A stretch of DNA of 64,000 nt from an uncultured Clostridia bacterium (GTDB taxonomy: Bacteria; Bacillota; Clostridia; TANB77; CAG-508), in assembly GCA_934178475.1 (NCBI GenBank), contig CAKPQH010000002.1:62001-126000 (forward strand), written 5' to 3'. This document shows positions 10,349-19,002 of the stretch, piece by piece. How positions within the stretch are numbered: the stretch's first letter is position 1; every line of letters starts with the position of its first letter. Under the pieces are notes generated by a model. The model was not told the origin of the DNA. It was given only the letters and a program-made list of their open reading frames with translations, and did not search any database. Position numbers and translations under genes: made by a program.

Positions 10349-11935
10349 ATGGAGGTACAAGTAAGCAAGGATAATATTTGTATAAATAAATTATTGTGTG
10401 AAAAAAAGGAGCTAGTATTTGTTGAAGAAGATATTATTGTTCCTGATACAAAACCAGATATCTTAAATGCAATAAATATTAATGGTAATGTATGTACATA
10501 TAAAAAAGAGCTTCAGGAAGATAAAGTAAGATTAGAGGGATCTGTAGATACATATATAATGTATTTGCCAGATAGTAAAGAAGATAATTTAAGAGCATTA
10601 AAAGCTAATGTAGATTTTTCTAAAAGTATAAATGTTAAAGGATGCAAAGAGGGAATGATTTTAATTTGTGATTCTTTAATTAAGGACATGGAATGTAAAG
10701 TTTTAAATGGAAGAAAAGTAAAAGTTAAAATTGGAATAGAGTTTACTATAAAATTATATTCAAATGAAGAAGTTGAAATAATAAATAGAATTAATAATGT
10801 TGAAGATATACAAACATTAGATGAAAATTTTAACATTAATTCTTTAATAGGAAATGGTTCTACAAGAGTATATGTAAAAGATACTTTAAATATAGAACAA
10901 AATGATGAAATTGCAGAAGTTTTAAAGACAGATATAAATTTAGTAGATAGTGATATAAAAACAAGCTACAATAAAGTCTTAGCAAAATCAGAGGCATCTA
11001 TAAAAATAATGTATTTAACAGAAGATAATAGAATTAATTTTGTGGAAGGAAAAATACCAGTTGTTGGATTTATTGATATGCCAAATATAAATGAGGAAAA
11101 TATTTGCGATACAAACTATGAGCTTAAAAATATAATGATTAGACCTAATCCTTCAGAAGAACATTCTATATATGTTGAACTTGAATATGAAGTAATGTGT
11201 ATGACATATGAAAAAAAATCATTAAATTTGATTCAAGATTTATATAGTCCTACAATGAGCTTAAAATTTAATCAAAAAAATATAGCAACAACAACACAAA
11301 AAATTATTTTAGAAAAAAGTTTTAATATTACAAGTAAAATTAATATTGAAGAATTAAAAGATGGAGATGTATTAGATGTTGAAGTATGTCCTAATTTACA
11401 CAAAGAAAAAATAGAGAATAATAAGATTATATATGAAGGAGAATTAAGCGTAAATTTCATTTTTAGTACAGGAGAAAATAATTCAAATATAAATAGTAAA
11501 GTTTCTAAATTACCATTTGAATTTGAAAGTAGTACTGATGATGTATGTGATTTAGATAATATTAACACAAGAACAGTGGTTTTAAGCAAAAAGTTTGATA
11601 AAAAATCTGACGGAGATATTGAGTGCAATATAGAAGTGGGATTTAGAACAGAAATAAATAAAAATGCTAATATAAATATAATAGATAATATCGAATTTAG
11701 TGATGATAGAGAATCTACAGATGAGTATGATAGTTTGGTTTTATATATAGTTATGCCAGGAGATACACTTTGGAAAATAGCTAAAAGATTTAATACAACT
11801 ATTGATGAAATAGCTATAACAAATGGAATTGAAGATAGAAATAAAATTTATGCAGAACAAAAGTTGTATATACCTAAATTTAAATATATGACAAGGAAAG
11901 ATAGTATAAATGAAGTTTCAGAACACATCATGTAA
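10349..11935 (+). CDS. sipL: SipL-like spore coat morphogenesis protein (SPOCS/DUF3794 + LysM)
   Basis: The 528-residue protein begins with a DUF3794/SPOCS domain: the N-terminal region containing ELVFVEEDIIVPDTKPDIL is its hallmark, and further beta-rich SPOCS-like segments follow. It ends with a LysM domain at about 466-513 (MPGDTLWKIAKRFNTTIDEI). This layout and length match SipL of Clostridioides difficile, which binds the SpoIVA ATPase through LysM and tethers the coat to the forespore, the clostridial counterpart of SpoVID. It is expected in the mother cell. The gene overlaps yunB, another mother-cell sporulation gene, by 26 bases. The ribosome binding site is buried in a long hairpin. 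Confidence 0.88.
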   Translation: MEVQVSKDNICINKLLCEKKELVFVEEDIIVPDTKPDILNAININGNVCTYKKELQEDKVRLEGSVDTYIMYLPDSKEDNLRALKANVDFSKSINVKGCKEGMILICDSLIKDMECKVLNGRKVKVKIGIEFTIKLYSNEEVEIINRINNVEDIQTLDENFNINSLIGNGSTRVYVKDTLNIEQNDEIAEVLKTDINLVDSDIKTSYNKVLAKSEASIKIMYLTEDNRINFVEGKIPVVGFIDMPNINEENICDTNYELKNIMIRPNPSEEHSIYVELEYEVMCMTYEKKSLNLIQDLYSPTMSLKFNQKNIATTTQKIILEKSFNITSKINIEELKDGDVLDVEVCPNLHKEKIENNKIIYEGELSVNFIFSTGENNSNINSKVSKLPFEFESSTDDVCDLDNINTRTVVLSKKFDKKSDGDIECNIEVGFRTEINKNANINIIDNIEFSDDRESTDEYDSLVLYIVMPGDTLWKIAKRFNTTIDEIAITNGIEDRNKIYAEQKLYIPKFKYMTRKDSINEVSEHIM

Positions 11936-12641
11936 AATTTATTCCAGAAGAAGATTTAAAATATTTGGATTTAAAAATAGGGGAAGCGGAAAGAAAAATA
12001 TTGATGAATATAAAATAAAAATTACTATAATTATAATCATATTTATTATATTAACTTTTGTAGCATATAAATCTTTTAATCCGATTTTTGAAACGTTGTG
12101 CAAGGATAAAGCAAAAGAGATTGCAACAAAAGTTACAAATGAGAAGTCTACTGAAGTTATGACAAAATATGAGTATGATGAATTATTTAAAATAGAAAAA
12201 GACACAAATGATAATATTAACTTAATAAGTGCAAATATATTAACAATTAATAAAATTACATCAGATATTGCAGTAGAAATCCAAAAAGCTTTAGATAGCA
12301 ATAAAGATAATTCAATTGGAATTCCAGTGGGAAGTACAACAGGATTAAAGGTTCTTTCCGGAAGAGGTCCAAAGATAAATTTTAGAATGTCAGCTACTGG
12401 TAATGTAAAAACAGATTTGAAAAGTGAATTCCAAGAAAAAAGTATAAATCAAACTTTGCATAAAGTTTACTTAGAGATTGAAAGTACAGTAAGTATCTTA
12501 ACGCCGTTTGAAGCTATTGAAGAAAATATTACAAATCAAGTTTTATTAGTTGAAAATGTAATAGTAGGAAAAATACCAGAGACATATTATAATTTAAATG
12601 GTATGGGAACTACAGAAAAATTACTTGATATAGTTGAATAG
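11910..12641 (+). CDS. yunB: Sporulation protein YunB
   Basis: This 243-residue protein has a basic N-terminus, one membrane helix (about residues 34-54, IKITIIIIIFIILTFVAY) and an extracytoplasmic domain. The conserved YunB features are present: an NPIFETLCKDKAKEIATK segment, the ISANILTINKITSDIA segment, the IPVGSTTGLKVLSGRGPKI segment and QTLHKVYLEIES. YunB is a mother-cell protein of the sigma-E regulon in Bacillus, needed for full spore formation. The start overlaps the end of sipL, so the two are probably translationally coupled. Confidence 0.9.
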   Translation: MKFQNTSCKIYSRRRFKIFGFKNRGSGKKNIDEYKIKITIIIIIFIILTFVAYKSFNPIFETLCKDKAKEIATKVTNEKSTEVMTKYEYDELFKIEKDTNDNINLISANILTINKITSDIAVEIQKALDSNKDNSIGIPVGSTTGLKVLSGRGPKINFRMSATGNVKTDLKSEFQEKSINQTLHKVYLEIESTVSILTPFEAIEENITNQVLLVENVIVGKIPETYYNLNGMGTTEKLLDIVE

Positions 12642-12671
12642 AAGATAATTGGTAGGTTACTAATTATCTTC
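12641..12671. terminator. Bidirectional terminator between yunB and DUF1064 gene
   Basis: GAAGATAATT pairs perfectly with AATTATCTTC around an 11-base loop. The yunB stop codon touches the left arm and the stop codon of the opposing gene (12660-12662) lies at the loop edge, so one hairpin serves both converging genes. Confidence 0.75.
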
Positions 12672-13022
12672 TATTTCTATTATTTTTAAATTAAATTTAT
12701 CCTCGAAAACTTTCTTTTTAGCAATATATTCTTTTGTTTTGAATCCTTTAACATCAATCACATCTGTTGAACCATCATTATTAAATACTATAAAGTCAGC
12801 TTTGTATTTAAGACCAGGCGCTAAAATAAAAACTGGTTGAAGACAAAATCCTTTTATTTCATTAGCATGCAATCTAAGTTTTAGTTCATTGTAATAATTA
12901 GCTTCTCTCAAACTATCAAATGTTTGCCCATCAACAGAGGTTTTAGTCGACCTATATTTACTTGTTTTTTTATTTGCTTTATTTGTGAAATTTTTATAAT
13001 CTTCAGTAGACCAATGTTCCAT
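12660..13022 (-). CDS. DUF1064 phage-type nuclease-like protein
   Basis: This 120-residue protein matches the DUF1064 family, small proteins usually found in phage genomes and predicted to have a PD-(D/E)xK nuclease fold. The typical N-terminal sequence DGQTFDSLREANYYNELKL is present, as is the core KYKADFIV...DVIDVKG, where Asp and the later Asp/Lys would be the metal-binding and catalytic residues. A GGAG site lies just before the ATG. No other phage gene is near, and it converges on yunB, so it looks like a domesticated or left-over single phage gene. Cleavage activity is inferred from the family only. Confidence 0.8.
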   Translation of the reverse strand: MEHWSTEDYKNFTNKANKKTSKYRSTKTSVDGQTFDSLREANYYNELKLRLHANEIKGFCLQPVFILAPGLKYKADFIVFNNDGSTDVIDVKGFKTKEYIAKKKVFEDKFNLKIIEIEDN

Positions 13023-13119
13023 TTTAAATTCTCCTTACTATATTATCAATAAAAACATATTAATAGATTTTCTCGGAAAAGTCAATCACAAATTAAGATA
13101 AAATAAAATGAAAATTTAC

Positions 13120-13148
13120 TTGACAAATATTTTTATGAGATATATTAT
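13120..13148 (+). promoter_or_regulatory. Sigma-A-type promoter for the LRR protein gene
   Basis: TTGACA (13120-13125), 17-base spacer, TATTAT (13143-13148), about 60 bases before the start codon. Confidence 0.7.
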
Positions 13149-13210
13149 TTTTAATGAGAAAAGTTATACAAACTTTAAAGAACGAAAAAATACAAGGGGG
13201 ATAAAATAAA

Positions 13211-14830
13211 ATGAAAAACAAAAAAGGAATAACATTAATAGCATTAGTGATAACTATAATTGTACTATTAATATTAGCAGGAATATCAATAATAATGATA
13301 TCTAGCCAAGATGGAATATTAAACAGAACATCTAGTACAAAAGAAAAATGGGAAATAGCAAAAAAAGAAGAGCAAGAAAAGTTATATAATATAGAAAAGC
13401 AAGTTGATATTAGCACAAGTGATTTATTAGACGCTGATGCTAATCCGGAATTAAAGGATTTTATTACAGTATGGAGAGTTAATGATGGAGAGTCAATTAC
13501 ATTGCCTTTAGTTGAAAAAAGTAATAATGCAATAGCAGATATGACTGGAATAGATGATGCAGAATGTAAAGAACTAAAATATGATTTTGAGGTTGATTAT
13601 GGAGATGGAAATGTATATCAAATAAAGAGCTATAATGATTCTAATATTACACATACATACGAAAAAGGTGGAGATTATGAAGTAAAGATTAAAGGAACAT
13701 GTGAAGGATTTTCATTTTATGGGAAATATGGAAATACAAAAGATAACGAAGAGCTTCGAAATAAACTTATCGGATTGAAACAATGGGGAGTTGTTGGAAT
13801 GGTTGAAGTAAGTTTTGATAGATGCAAAAAGCTTATGGGAACAATTCCAACACCATGTATAGATAGCTTTTCAAAAATAGAAAGTATGCCAGCTACATTT
13901 AGGTATTGTGAATTATTAACAGGAGAAATACCAAAAGATTTTTTCTTGAATATGCCAAATGTAACATATTTGTATAGTATATTTTCTGGACGAAGAGGAT
14001 TAACAGGAAATATACCAACCATAAAAAATTTACCAAAATTAAGAGTAGCACAGTCTATTTTTTTTAATTGTGAAAATTTGACAGGAGAAATACCAAAGGA
14101 TTTTCTACAAGGATGTACAAATATAATACAGGTACATGGACTTTTTTATGGAAATAAAAATATCACAGGGAAAATACCAGAAAATATATTTAATAATTGT
14201 CCAAAGCTAAAACAAGCATCAAGCGTTTTTACAAGTGATGAAAAGCTGACAGGGGAGATACCAGAAAATTTATTTAGAGATTGTAAAGAACTTAAAGATA
14301 TTAGGAGTGTCTTGGGGTTATGTACTGGTTTGACAGGAAAGATACCAGAAAATCTTTTTAGCAATTGCACAAATTTGAAAGATGTATCAGGAATATTTGA
14401 AGGTTGTGAAAATTTAACAGGAGAGATACCAGAGAATTTATTTAAGAATTGTACCAAAATAGAAAATTTCAATTATGTGTTTAATTGTTGTAAGAATTTA
14501 ACAGGAGAAATACCAGAGAATCTTTTTGCTAATTGCCCAGAAGCTACAAATTTTGGTTCAGCTTTTGCAGGATGTATTAAATTAACAAAAATACCACAAA
14601 ATTTATTTGCAAATAATAAAAAAGCAACAACATTTAAAGCCACTTTTTCAAATTTAGATCAAGATAATCAGACATTAGGAGAGGGAATTACAGAAACAAC
14701 GATAATGAGTTTTGAAGGAAATGCGCTTGAATTATGGGGAAAAGATATTACAGATGAAAATGGAAAAGATTGTTATAGAGGATGTTCAAAGTTAGATAAT
14801 TACGATAATATACCAGAAGAATGGAAATAA
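13211..14830 (+). CDS. Pseudopilin-anchored leucine-rich-repeat surface protein (BspA-like)
   Basis: The 539-residue protein starts with a basic leader and the pilin-like helix KGITLIALVITIIVLLILAG, like the RCC1 proteins upstream. Residues around 115-165 (DFEVDYGDGNVYQI...THTYEKGGDYEVKIKG) resemble a PKD-type beta domain. From about 215 to 500 there is a run of roughly ten 24- to 28-residue repeats built on LTGEIPENLFxNC, a leucine-rich-repeat pattern similar to BspA-like surface proteins of gut and oral bacteria. It is preceded by its own promoter and followed by a terminator, so it is monocistronic. Binding of host or environmental polymers is a plausible role, not shown. Confidence 0.8.
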   Translation: MKNKKGITLIALVITIIVLLILAGISIIMISSQDGILNRTSSTKEKWEIAKKEEQEKLYNIEKQVDISTSDLLDADANPELKDFITVWRVNDGESITLPLVEKSNNAIADMTGIDDAECKELKYDFEVDYGDGNVYQIKSYNDSNITHTYEKGGDYEVKIKGTCEGFSFYGKYGNTKDNEELRNKLIGLKQWGVVGMVEVSFDRCKKLMGTIPTPCIDSFSKIESMPATFRYCELLTGEIPKDFFLNMPNVTYLYSIFSGRRGLTGNIPTIKNLPKLRVAQSIFFNCENLTGEIPKDFLQGCTNIIQVHGLFYGNKNITGKIPENIFNNCPKLKQASSVFTSDEKLTGEIPENLFRDCKELKDIRSVLGLCTGLTGKIPENLFSNCTNLKDVSGIFEGCENLTGEIPENLFKNCTKIENFNYVFNCCKNLTGEIPENLFANCPEATNFGSAFAGCIKLTKIPQNLFANNKKATTFKATFSNLDQDNQTLGEGITETTIMSFEGNALELWGKDITDENGKDCYRGCSKLDNYDNIPEEWK

Positions 14831-14848
14831 AATAGTAATTAGAAAATG

Positions 14849-14886
14849 GATGTGAATACAAAAAAGTATTTACATCTATTTTTGTT
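14849..14886 (+). terminator. Rho-independent terminator
   Basis: GATGTGAATAC pairs with GTATTTACATC around six A residues and is followed by TATTTTTGTT. Confidence 0.85.
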
Positions 14887-14967
14887 AATAAAAAATATTC
14901 CAAATATTGCTATTTATGATTTTTTGTAGTAAAATAAGGACAACTGAAAAGAGAAAGGGCGGTTTTT

Positions 14968-16551
14968 ATGAAAGAAAAATATTATATAACAACGCCAATA
15001 TATTATCCTAGTGGAAAATATCATATTGGAACAGCATATACAGAAGTTGTTGTAGATGCTTTAAAAAGATATAAAAAATTAAGAGGTTATGATGTTTACA
15101 TGCTTACAGGAGCAGATGAACATGGACAAAAAATAGAAGAAAAAGCAAAAGAAAATAATGAAACACCACAAGAATATGTTGATAAAATGGCTAAAATGGC
15201 AAAAGATTTGTGGGCTAAGATGGAAATAGATTATGATGATTTTATTCGTACAACAGATGAAAAACACATTAAAGCAGTTCAAAAAATATTTGATAAATTT
15301 ATGGAGCAAGGGGATATTTATAAAGGAGAATATCAAGGTTGGTATTGCGTACCTTGTGAAAGCTTTTTCACAGAAACTCAATTAGTAGATGGAAAATGTC
15401 CTGATTGTGGTAGAGAAGTAAAATTAATGAAAGAAGAAAGTTATTTCTTTAATATGAAGAAATATGCAGATAGATTATTAAAATATTATGATGAACATGT
15501 TGATTTTATAAAACCAGAATACAGAAAAACAGAGATGATAAATAATTTTATAAAACCGGGATTAGAAGATTTGTGTGTAAGTCGTACGACTTTTGATTGG
15601 GGAATAAAAGTTCTTAAGGATCCTAAACATGTTGTTTATGTTTGGCTAGATGCACTTACAAACTATATTACAGCTTTAGGATATATGTCAGATGATGATG
15701 AATTATTTAAGAAATACTGGCCTGCAGACTTACACGTTGTTGGAAAAGATATTGCTAGATTCCACTTGATCTATTGGCCTATATTTTTAATGGCGCTTGA
15801 TCTTCCACTTCCAAAACAAATATTAGTACATAATTGGATTATGATGAAAGATGGAAAGATGTCTAAATCAAAAGGAAATGTTATATATCCAGAATTATTA
15901 ATAGATAGATATGGATTAGATGCAACAAAATACTTTTTATTTAGAGAAATGCCAGTATCAACAGATGGAGTATTTTCACCAGAAGAATTTGTACAAAGGT
16001 ATAATGTTGATTTGTGCAATGATTTAGGTAATTTGTTAAATAGAACAATCTCAATGTGTAATAAATATTTCGAAGGTATTGTTCCAGAATATATTGGAAT
16101 TAAAAATGAAGTAGATAAAAAAATCGAAGAGTTTGCCAAAAATACAGTAGCAAATTTTGAAAAATTAATAGATAATTTTGAATTTGCTAATACATTACAA
16201 GAAGTATGGAATTTAATTTCTAGAACAAACAAATATATAGATGAAACTTCGCCTTGGAAACTTGCTAAATATGAAGAAGATGGAGATAAAGAGAAACTAG
16301 AATCTTGCATATATCATCTAATCGAAAACTTAAGAAGGATTGCAATTTTATTAATACCATTTATGCCTCATACAGCTGAAAATATGTTTAAACAATTAGG
16401 AATAATGGAAAATATGAGAACATGGGAAAGCTTAGAGAGTTATGAAAGCATAAAGGATACTAAAGTTATTGAAAAAGGAATTCCTTTATATATGAGATTA
16501 AATACAGAAGAAGAGATAGAATTTATTAAAGAAAAAATGAAAAATAAATAG
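14968..16551 (+). CDS. metG: Methionyl-tRNA synthetase, short form
   Basis: This class I synthetase charges tRNA-Met. The HIGH-type motif is HIGT at residues 19-22 and KMSKS is at 297-301. Four cysteines at 127, 130, 144 and 147 form the zinc knuckle of the connective domain. The protein has 527 residues and ends soon after the helical anticodon-binding domain. The C-terminal tRNA-binding/dimerisation domain (about 100 residues, present in many bacterial MetRS) is absent, so the enzyme is probably monomeric. No T-box is visible in the short leader between the preceding terminator and the gene. Confidence 0.95.
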   Translation: MKEKYYITTPIYYPSGKYHIGTAYTEVVVDALKRYKKLRGYDVYMLTGADEHGQKIEEKAKENNETPQEYVDKMAKMAKDLWAKMEIDYDDFIRTTDEKHIKAVQKIFDKFMEQGDIYKGEYQGWYCVPCESFFTETQLVDGKCPDCGREVKLMKEESYFFNMKKYADRLLKYYDEHVDFIKPEYRKTEMINNFIKPGLEDLCVSRTTFDWGIKVLKDPKHVVYVWLDALTNYITALGYMSDDDELFKKYWPADLHVVGKDIARFHLIYWPIFLMALDLPLPKQILVHNWIMMKDGKMSKSKGNVIYPELLIDRYGLDATKYFLFREMPVSTDGVFSPEEFVQRYNVDLCNDLGNLLNRTISMCNKYFEGIVPEYIGIKNEVDKKIEEFAKNTVANFEKLIDNFEFANTLQEVWNLISRTNKYIDETSPWKLAKYEEDGDKEKLESCIYHLIENLRRIAILLIPFMPHTAENMFKQLGIMENMRTWESLESYESIKDTKVIEKGIPLYMRLNTEEEIEFIKEKMKNK

Positions 16552-16593
16552 AATTTATAAAGTGATTTTAAATAACTTAGAAGGGAGAAAATT

Positions 16594-18930
16594 ATGCTTA
16601 GAGAGGAAAAACCAGAAACAAAAGAAAATACAATACAAGAGAAATTGGATTATATAGGTTTAAACTTAAAAGATATCCCTGATTTTTTAATGGAAGTGCA
16701 AAATTTAAATTATAAGGCAATAAAAAATTATGATGAGAAACAATATAAAAGATATGAATTTGTAAATGTAAATGATATAACAATATTATTATCACCTACA
16801 AATAGATTAGATGATGTTAAGGACAAGTATGAAAATGCAAGACCATTATGTTGTTACCTAGATGAGGATAGTGAAGAAAACTTTGAAAGATATACAACAT
16901 TTATGAAAATGTTAAAAAAAGTAAAAATATCTGATATTGAAGCTGTAGAAAAAGAACAAGAAAATATAGCAAAAAAGATACCTTTTAAAGTAAAATTTAA
17001 TGGGAATTACTTGTGGCAAATATATTATTCTGAAAGTTCTGAACAATATTTTATGTTAGTACCAACGGAAGATAAGGACTATTCTACATGTTTCTATTTG
17101 CTTAAAAAACAATTAGAGGAAAATGAAAATAATGAAATATTTGTACCTATAAGTTATGCAGACTATTCAGGAAAAATATTAAAAAAGTCATTAATTAAAG
17201 ATTTAGAAAACTATTTATGGATATTTACAAAAGATTATCCATCAATATATGAAGTAACTGACAGAAAAGGAAGAACAAGTCTAGAGATAGTAGGAGAAAC
17301 ACAAGTGTTTGAGAAAATAAAAACACTATATAAAATGTCTTTTGCTTCACCTAAAGATGCAATGAGATTTTACAAATTAGTGAAAGTATTTTTTATACTT
17401 CAAACTGAACTTTCAGGTTATTTTGATTTTTCTACAAGTATAGATGAAGAAAGTCAATTAGAATTTTATTATAATGATGTTAAAATTGAATATGATAATT
17501 TACTTGATTTTATAGAGGAACAGTATATAAAATCAATAGGTCTAAAAAATAGTATAATATCTCAAAAAGATATTTTAGATAATAAGCTAATTAAACTAAA
17601 AGAGGAAATTGTATTATTAGAACAAGAATATTTAGAAAAAGAAAAACAAATTTCTACATTTTTAGAATGCAAAAAAACATTCTTTGGAAAGATGAAATAC
17701 TTTTTTAAAGTTGGAAAGAAAAAGAAAAATGATAAAAAAGAAAGAATTGAAGATGTTGAAGATGTATTAATTAATGAAAAATACAATAAAAATGAGAAAT
17801 TTGAATTTGGGGAAAAGAATTGTACTTTAGATGAATTAGTAAAAAGTTTTAAAGAACTAGAAAAACTTGAAATTGAACACAAAAATACAGTTATGGACAT
17901 AAATGCATTAAAATTAAAGAGTAAAAATTTAAAGAAAAAAATTGAAAATGCAACTTCATATATTGATGAAATAAATAAACATAAAAAGAGTATATTTGAA
18001 TTTTGGAAGTATTCTAATAAAGATGCAGTTGCAACTTTAGAAGAAGGAGAAAAGGAAGAAGACAACATAAAGAAAATAGAAAAAGTGTTTAATTATGAAG
18101 ATGAGTTTGAAAGTTTCGGCGAAAATGTCGATAAAGAACAAAGAAGAGTTTATACAGATGGAGAGATGGAAAGTGTATTTGTTTCAAATACTAATATACT
18201 AGGACTAATGAATAAGATGTATAAAAAAGAAGCAGAAAATAAAGAATTTTCTGAAAAGCTAAGATGGTTAAAAACAGAAAAACAATTAGAAAAAGAAGAA
18301 AAAGATGAAGATGACGAAGATATAGACATTTTTGGAAAATTAAGTGATGATATTACAAAAGAGAGAAGTATTGGAAATAAGACTCATAGAGAAATTCCAA
18401 GAGATATTTATCAAATACTAGATATTAGAAAAGAAACAAGAGGAATCGAATTTAAAAGAACGATCGAACAAGTTATAAAAAATGTTTTAAAAGCTATTAA
18501 GAAAAACGAGCTTAAAGATGATATGTATGTTTATAAAGCATCAATGTTCGAAATAAATTTTGATGATATTGAAAAAGTTTCTTTAGACATAGAAAAAGAA
18601 GTAGAAAATATTTTAAATAAAGAAAGAAGTACAAATAAGATTTATTTATACAAAATAAAGTTACCAAAAGGAACAAATTATTCGGCTTTTTCAAATATTA
18701 TTTTTTATGATAATAAAAATATGACTTTACCAGTAGGAATGAATTTTTCATCTAGTATATTAGTTAATTTTAGGAAAATGAAATTATTAAACGAAAAAAC
18801 AAAAGAAATAAAAAAATCAGAATTCGAAAAAGAAAATGATGATTTTTCTAAAATTATAGTTAAAGATATTGTAGTTAAAGAGATGTCTTTTGAAAAGAAA
18901 ATAGTTAAAAAAAGAAGCAATATTGAATAG
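16594..18930 (+). CDS. Large coiled-coil protein of unknown function
   Basis: I do not recognise this 778-residue protein. The first 330 residues look globular, with no known motif. Residues about 335-470 are lysine- and glutamate-rich and predicted by eye to form coiled coils, interrupted by a basic stretch (FFKVGKKKKNDKKER). A very acidic stretch lies near 565-580 (KEEKDEDDEDIDIFG). The last third, with PRDIYQILDIRKETRGIEF and a later FNDIE-like region, appears globular again. There is no signal peptide or membrane helix. It follows metG by 42 bases with a good AAGGGAG site and may be cotranscribed. Scaffold or cytoskeletal roles are possible but not supported by homology that I can see. 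Confidence 0.75.
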   Translation: MLREEKPETKENTIQEKLDYIGLNLKDIPDFLMEVQNLNYKAIKNYDEKQYKRYEFVNVNDITILLSPTNRLDDVKDKYENARPLCCYLDEDSEENFERYTTFMKMLKKVKISDIEAVEKEQENIAKKIPFKVKFNGNYLWQIYYSESSEQYFMLVPTEDKDYSTCFYLLKKQLEENENNEIFVPISYADYSGKILKKSLIKDLENYLWIFTKDYPSIYEVTDRKGRTSLEIVGETQVFEKIKTLYKMSFASPKDAMRFYKLVKVFFILQTELSGYFDFSTSIDEESQLEFYYNDVKIEYDNLLDFIEEQYIKSIGLKNSIISQKDILDNKLIKLKEEIVLLEQEYLEKEKQISTFLECKKTFFGKMKYFFKVGKKKKNDKKERIEDVEDVLINEKYNKNEKFEFGEKNCTLDELVKSFKELEKLEIEHKNTVMDINALKLKSKNLKKKIENATSYIDEINKHKKSIFEFWKYSNKDAVATLEEGEKEEDNIKKIEKVFNYEDEFESFGENVDKEQRRVYTDGEMESVFVSNTNILGLMNKMYKKEAENKEFSEKLRWLKTEKQLEKEEKDEDDEDIDIFGKLSDDITKERSIGNKTHREIPRDIYQILDIRKETRGIEFKRTIEQVIKNVLKAIKKNELKDDMYVYKASMFEINFDDIEKVSLDIEKEVENILNKERSTNKIYLYKIKLPKGTNYSAFSNIIFYDNKNMTLPVGMNFSSSILVNFRKMKLLNEKTKEIKKSEFEKENDDFSKIIVKDIVVKEMSFEKKIVKKRSNIE

Positions 18931-18936
18931 ATTTTA

Positions 18937-18965
18937 TTGACAATTTTTTTTAGAAAGTATATACT
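18937..18965 (+). promoter_or_regulatory. Consensus sigma-A promoter for the SH3/NlpC gene
   Basis: TTGACA (18937-18942), 17-base spacer, TATACT (18960-18965). It begins seven bases after the upstream stop codon. The TTG in the -35 box is in frame with the gene but is not a start codon. Confidence 0.85.
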
Positions 18966-19002
18966 AATAACGATTAATAAACTAAAAATAATAGGAGTAA
19001 TT

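Noticed and set aside
18937..19002. TTG start extending the SH3/NlpC protein by 22 residues
   Set aside because: The TTG is the -35 box of a near-consensus promoter and no ribosome binding site precedes it; the ATG at 19003 has AGGAG and a proper signal peptide.
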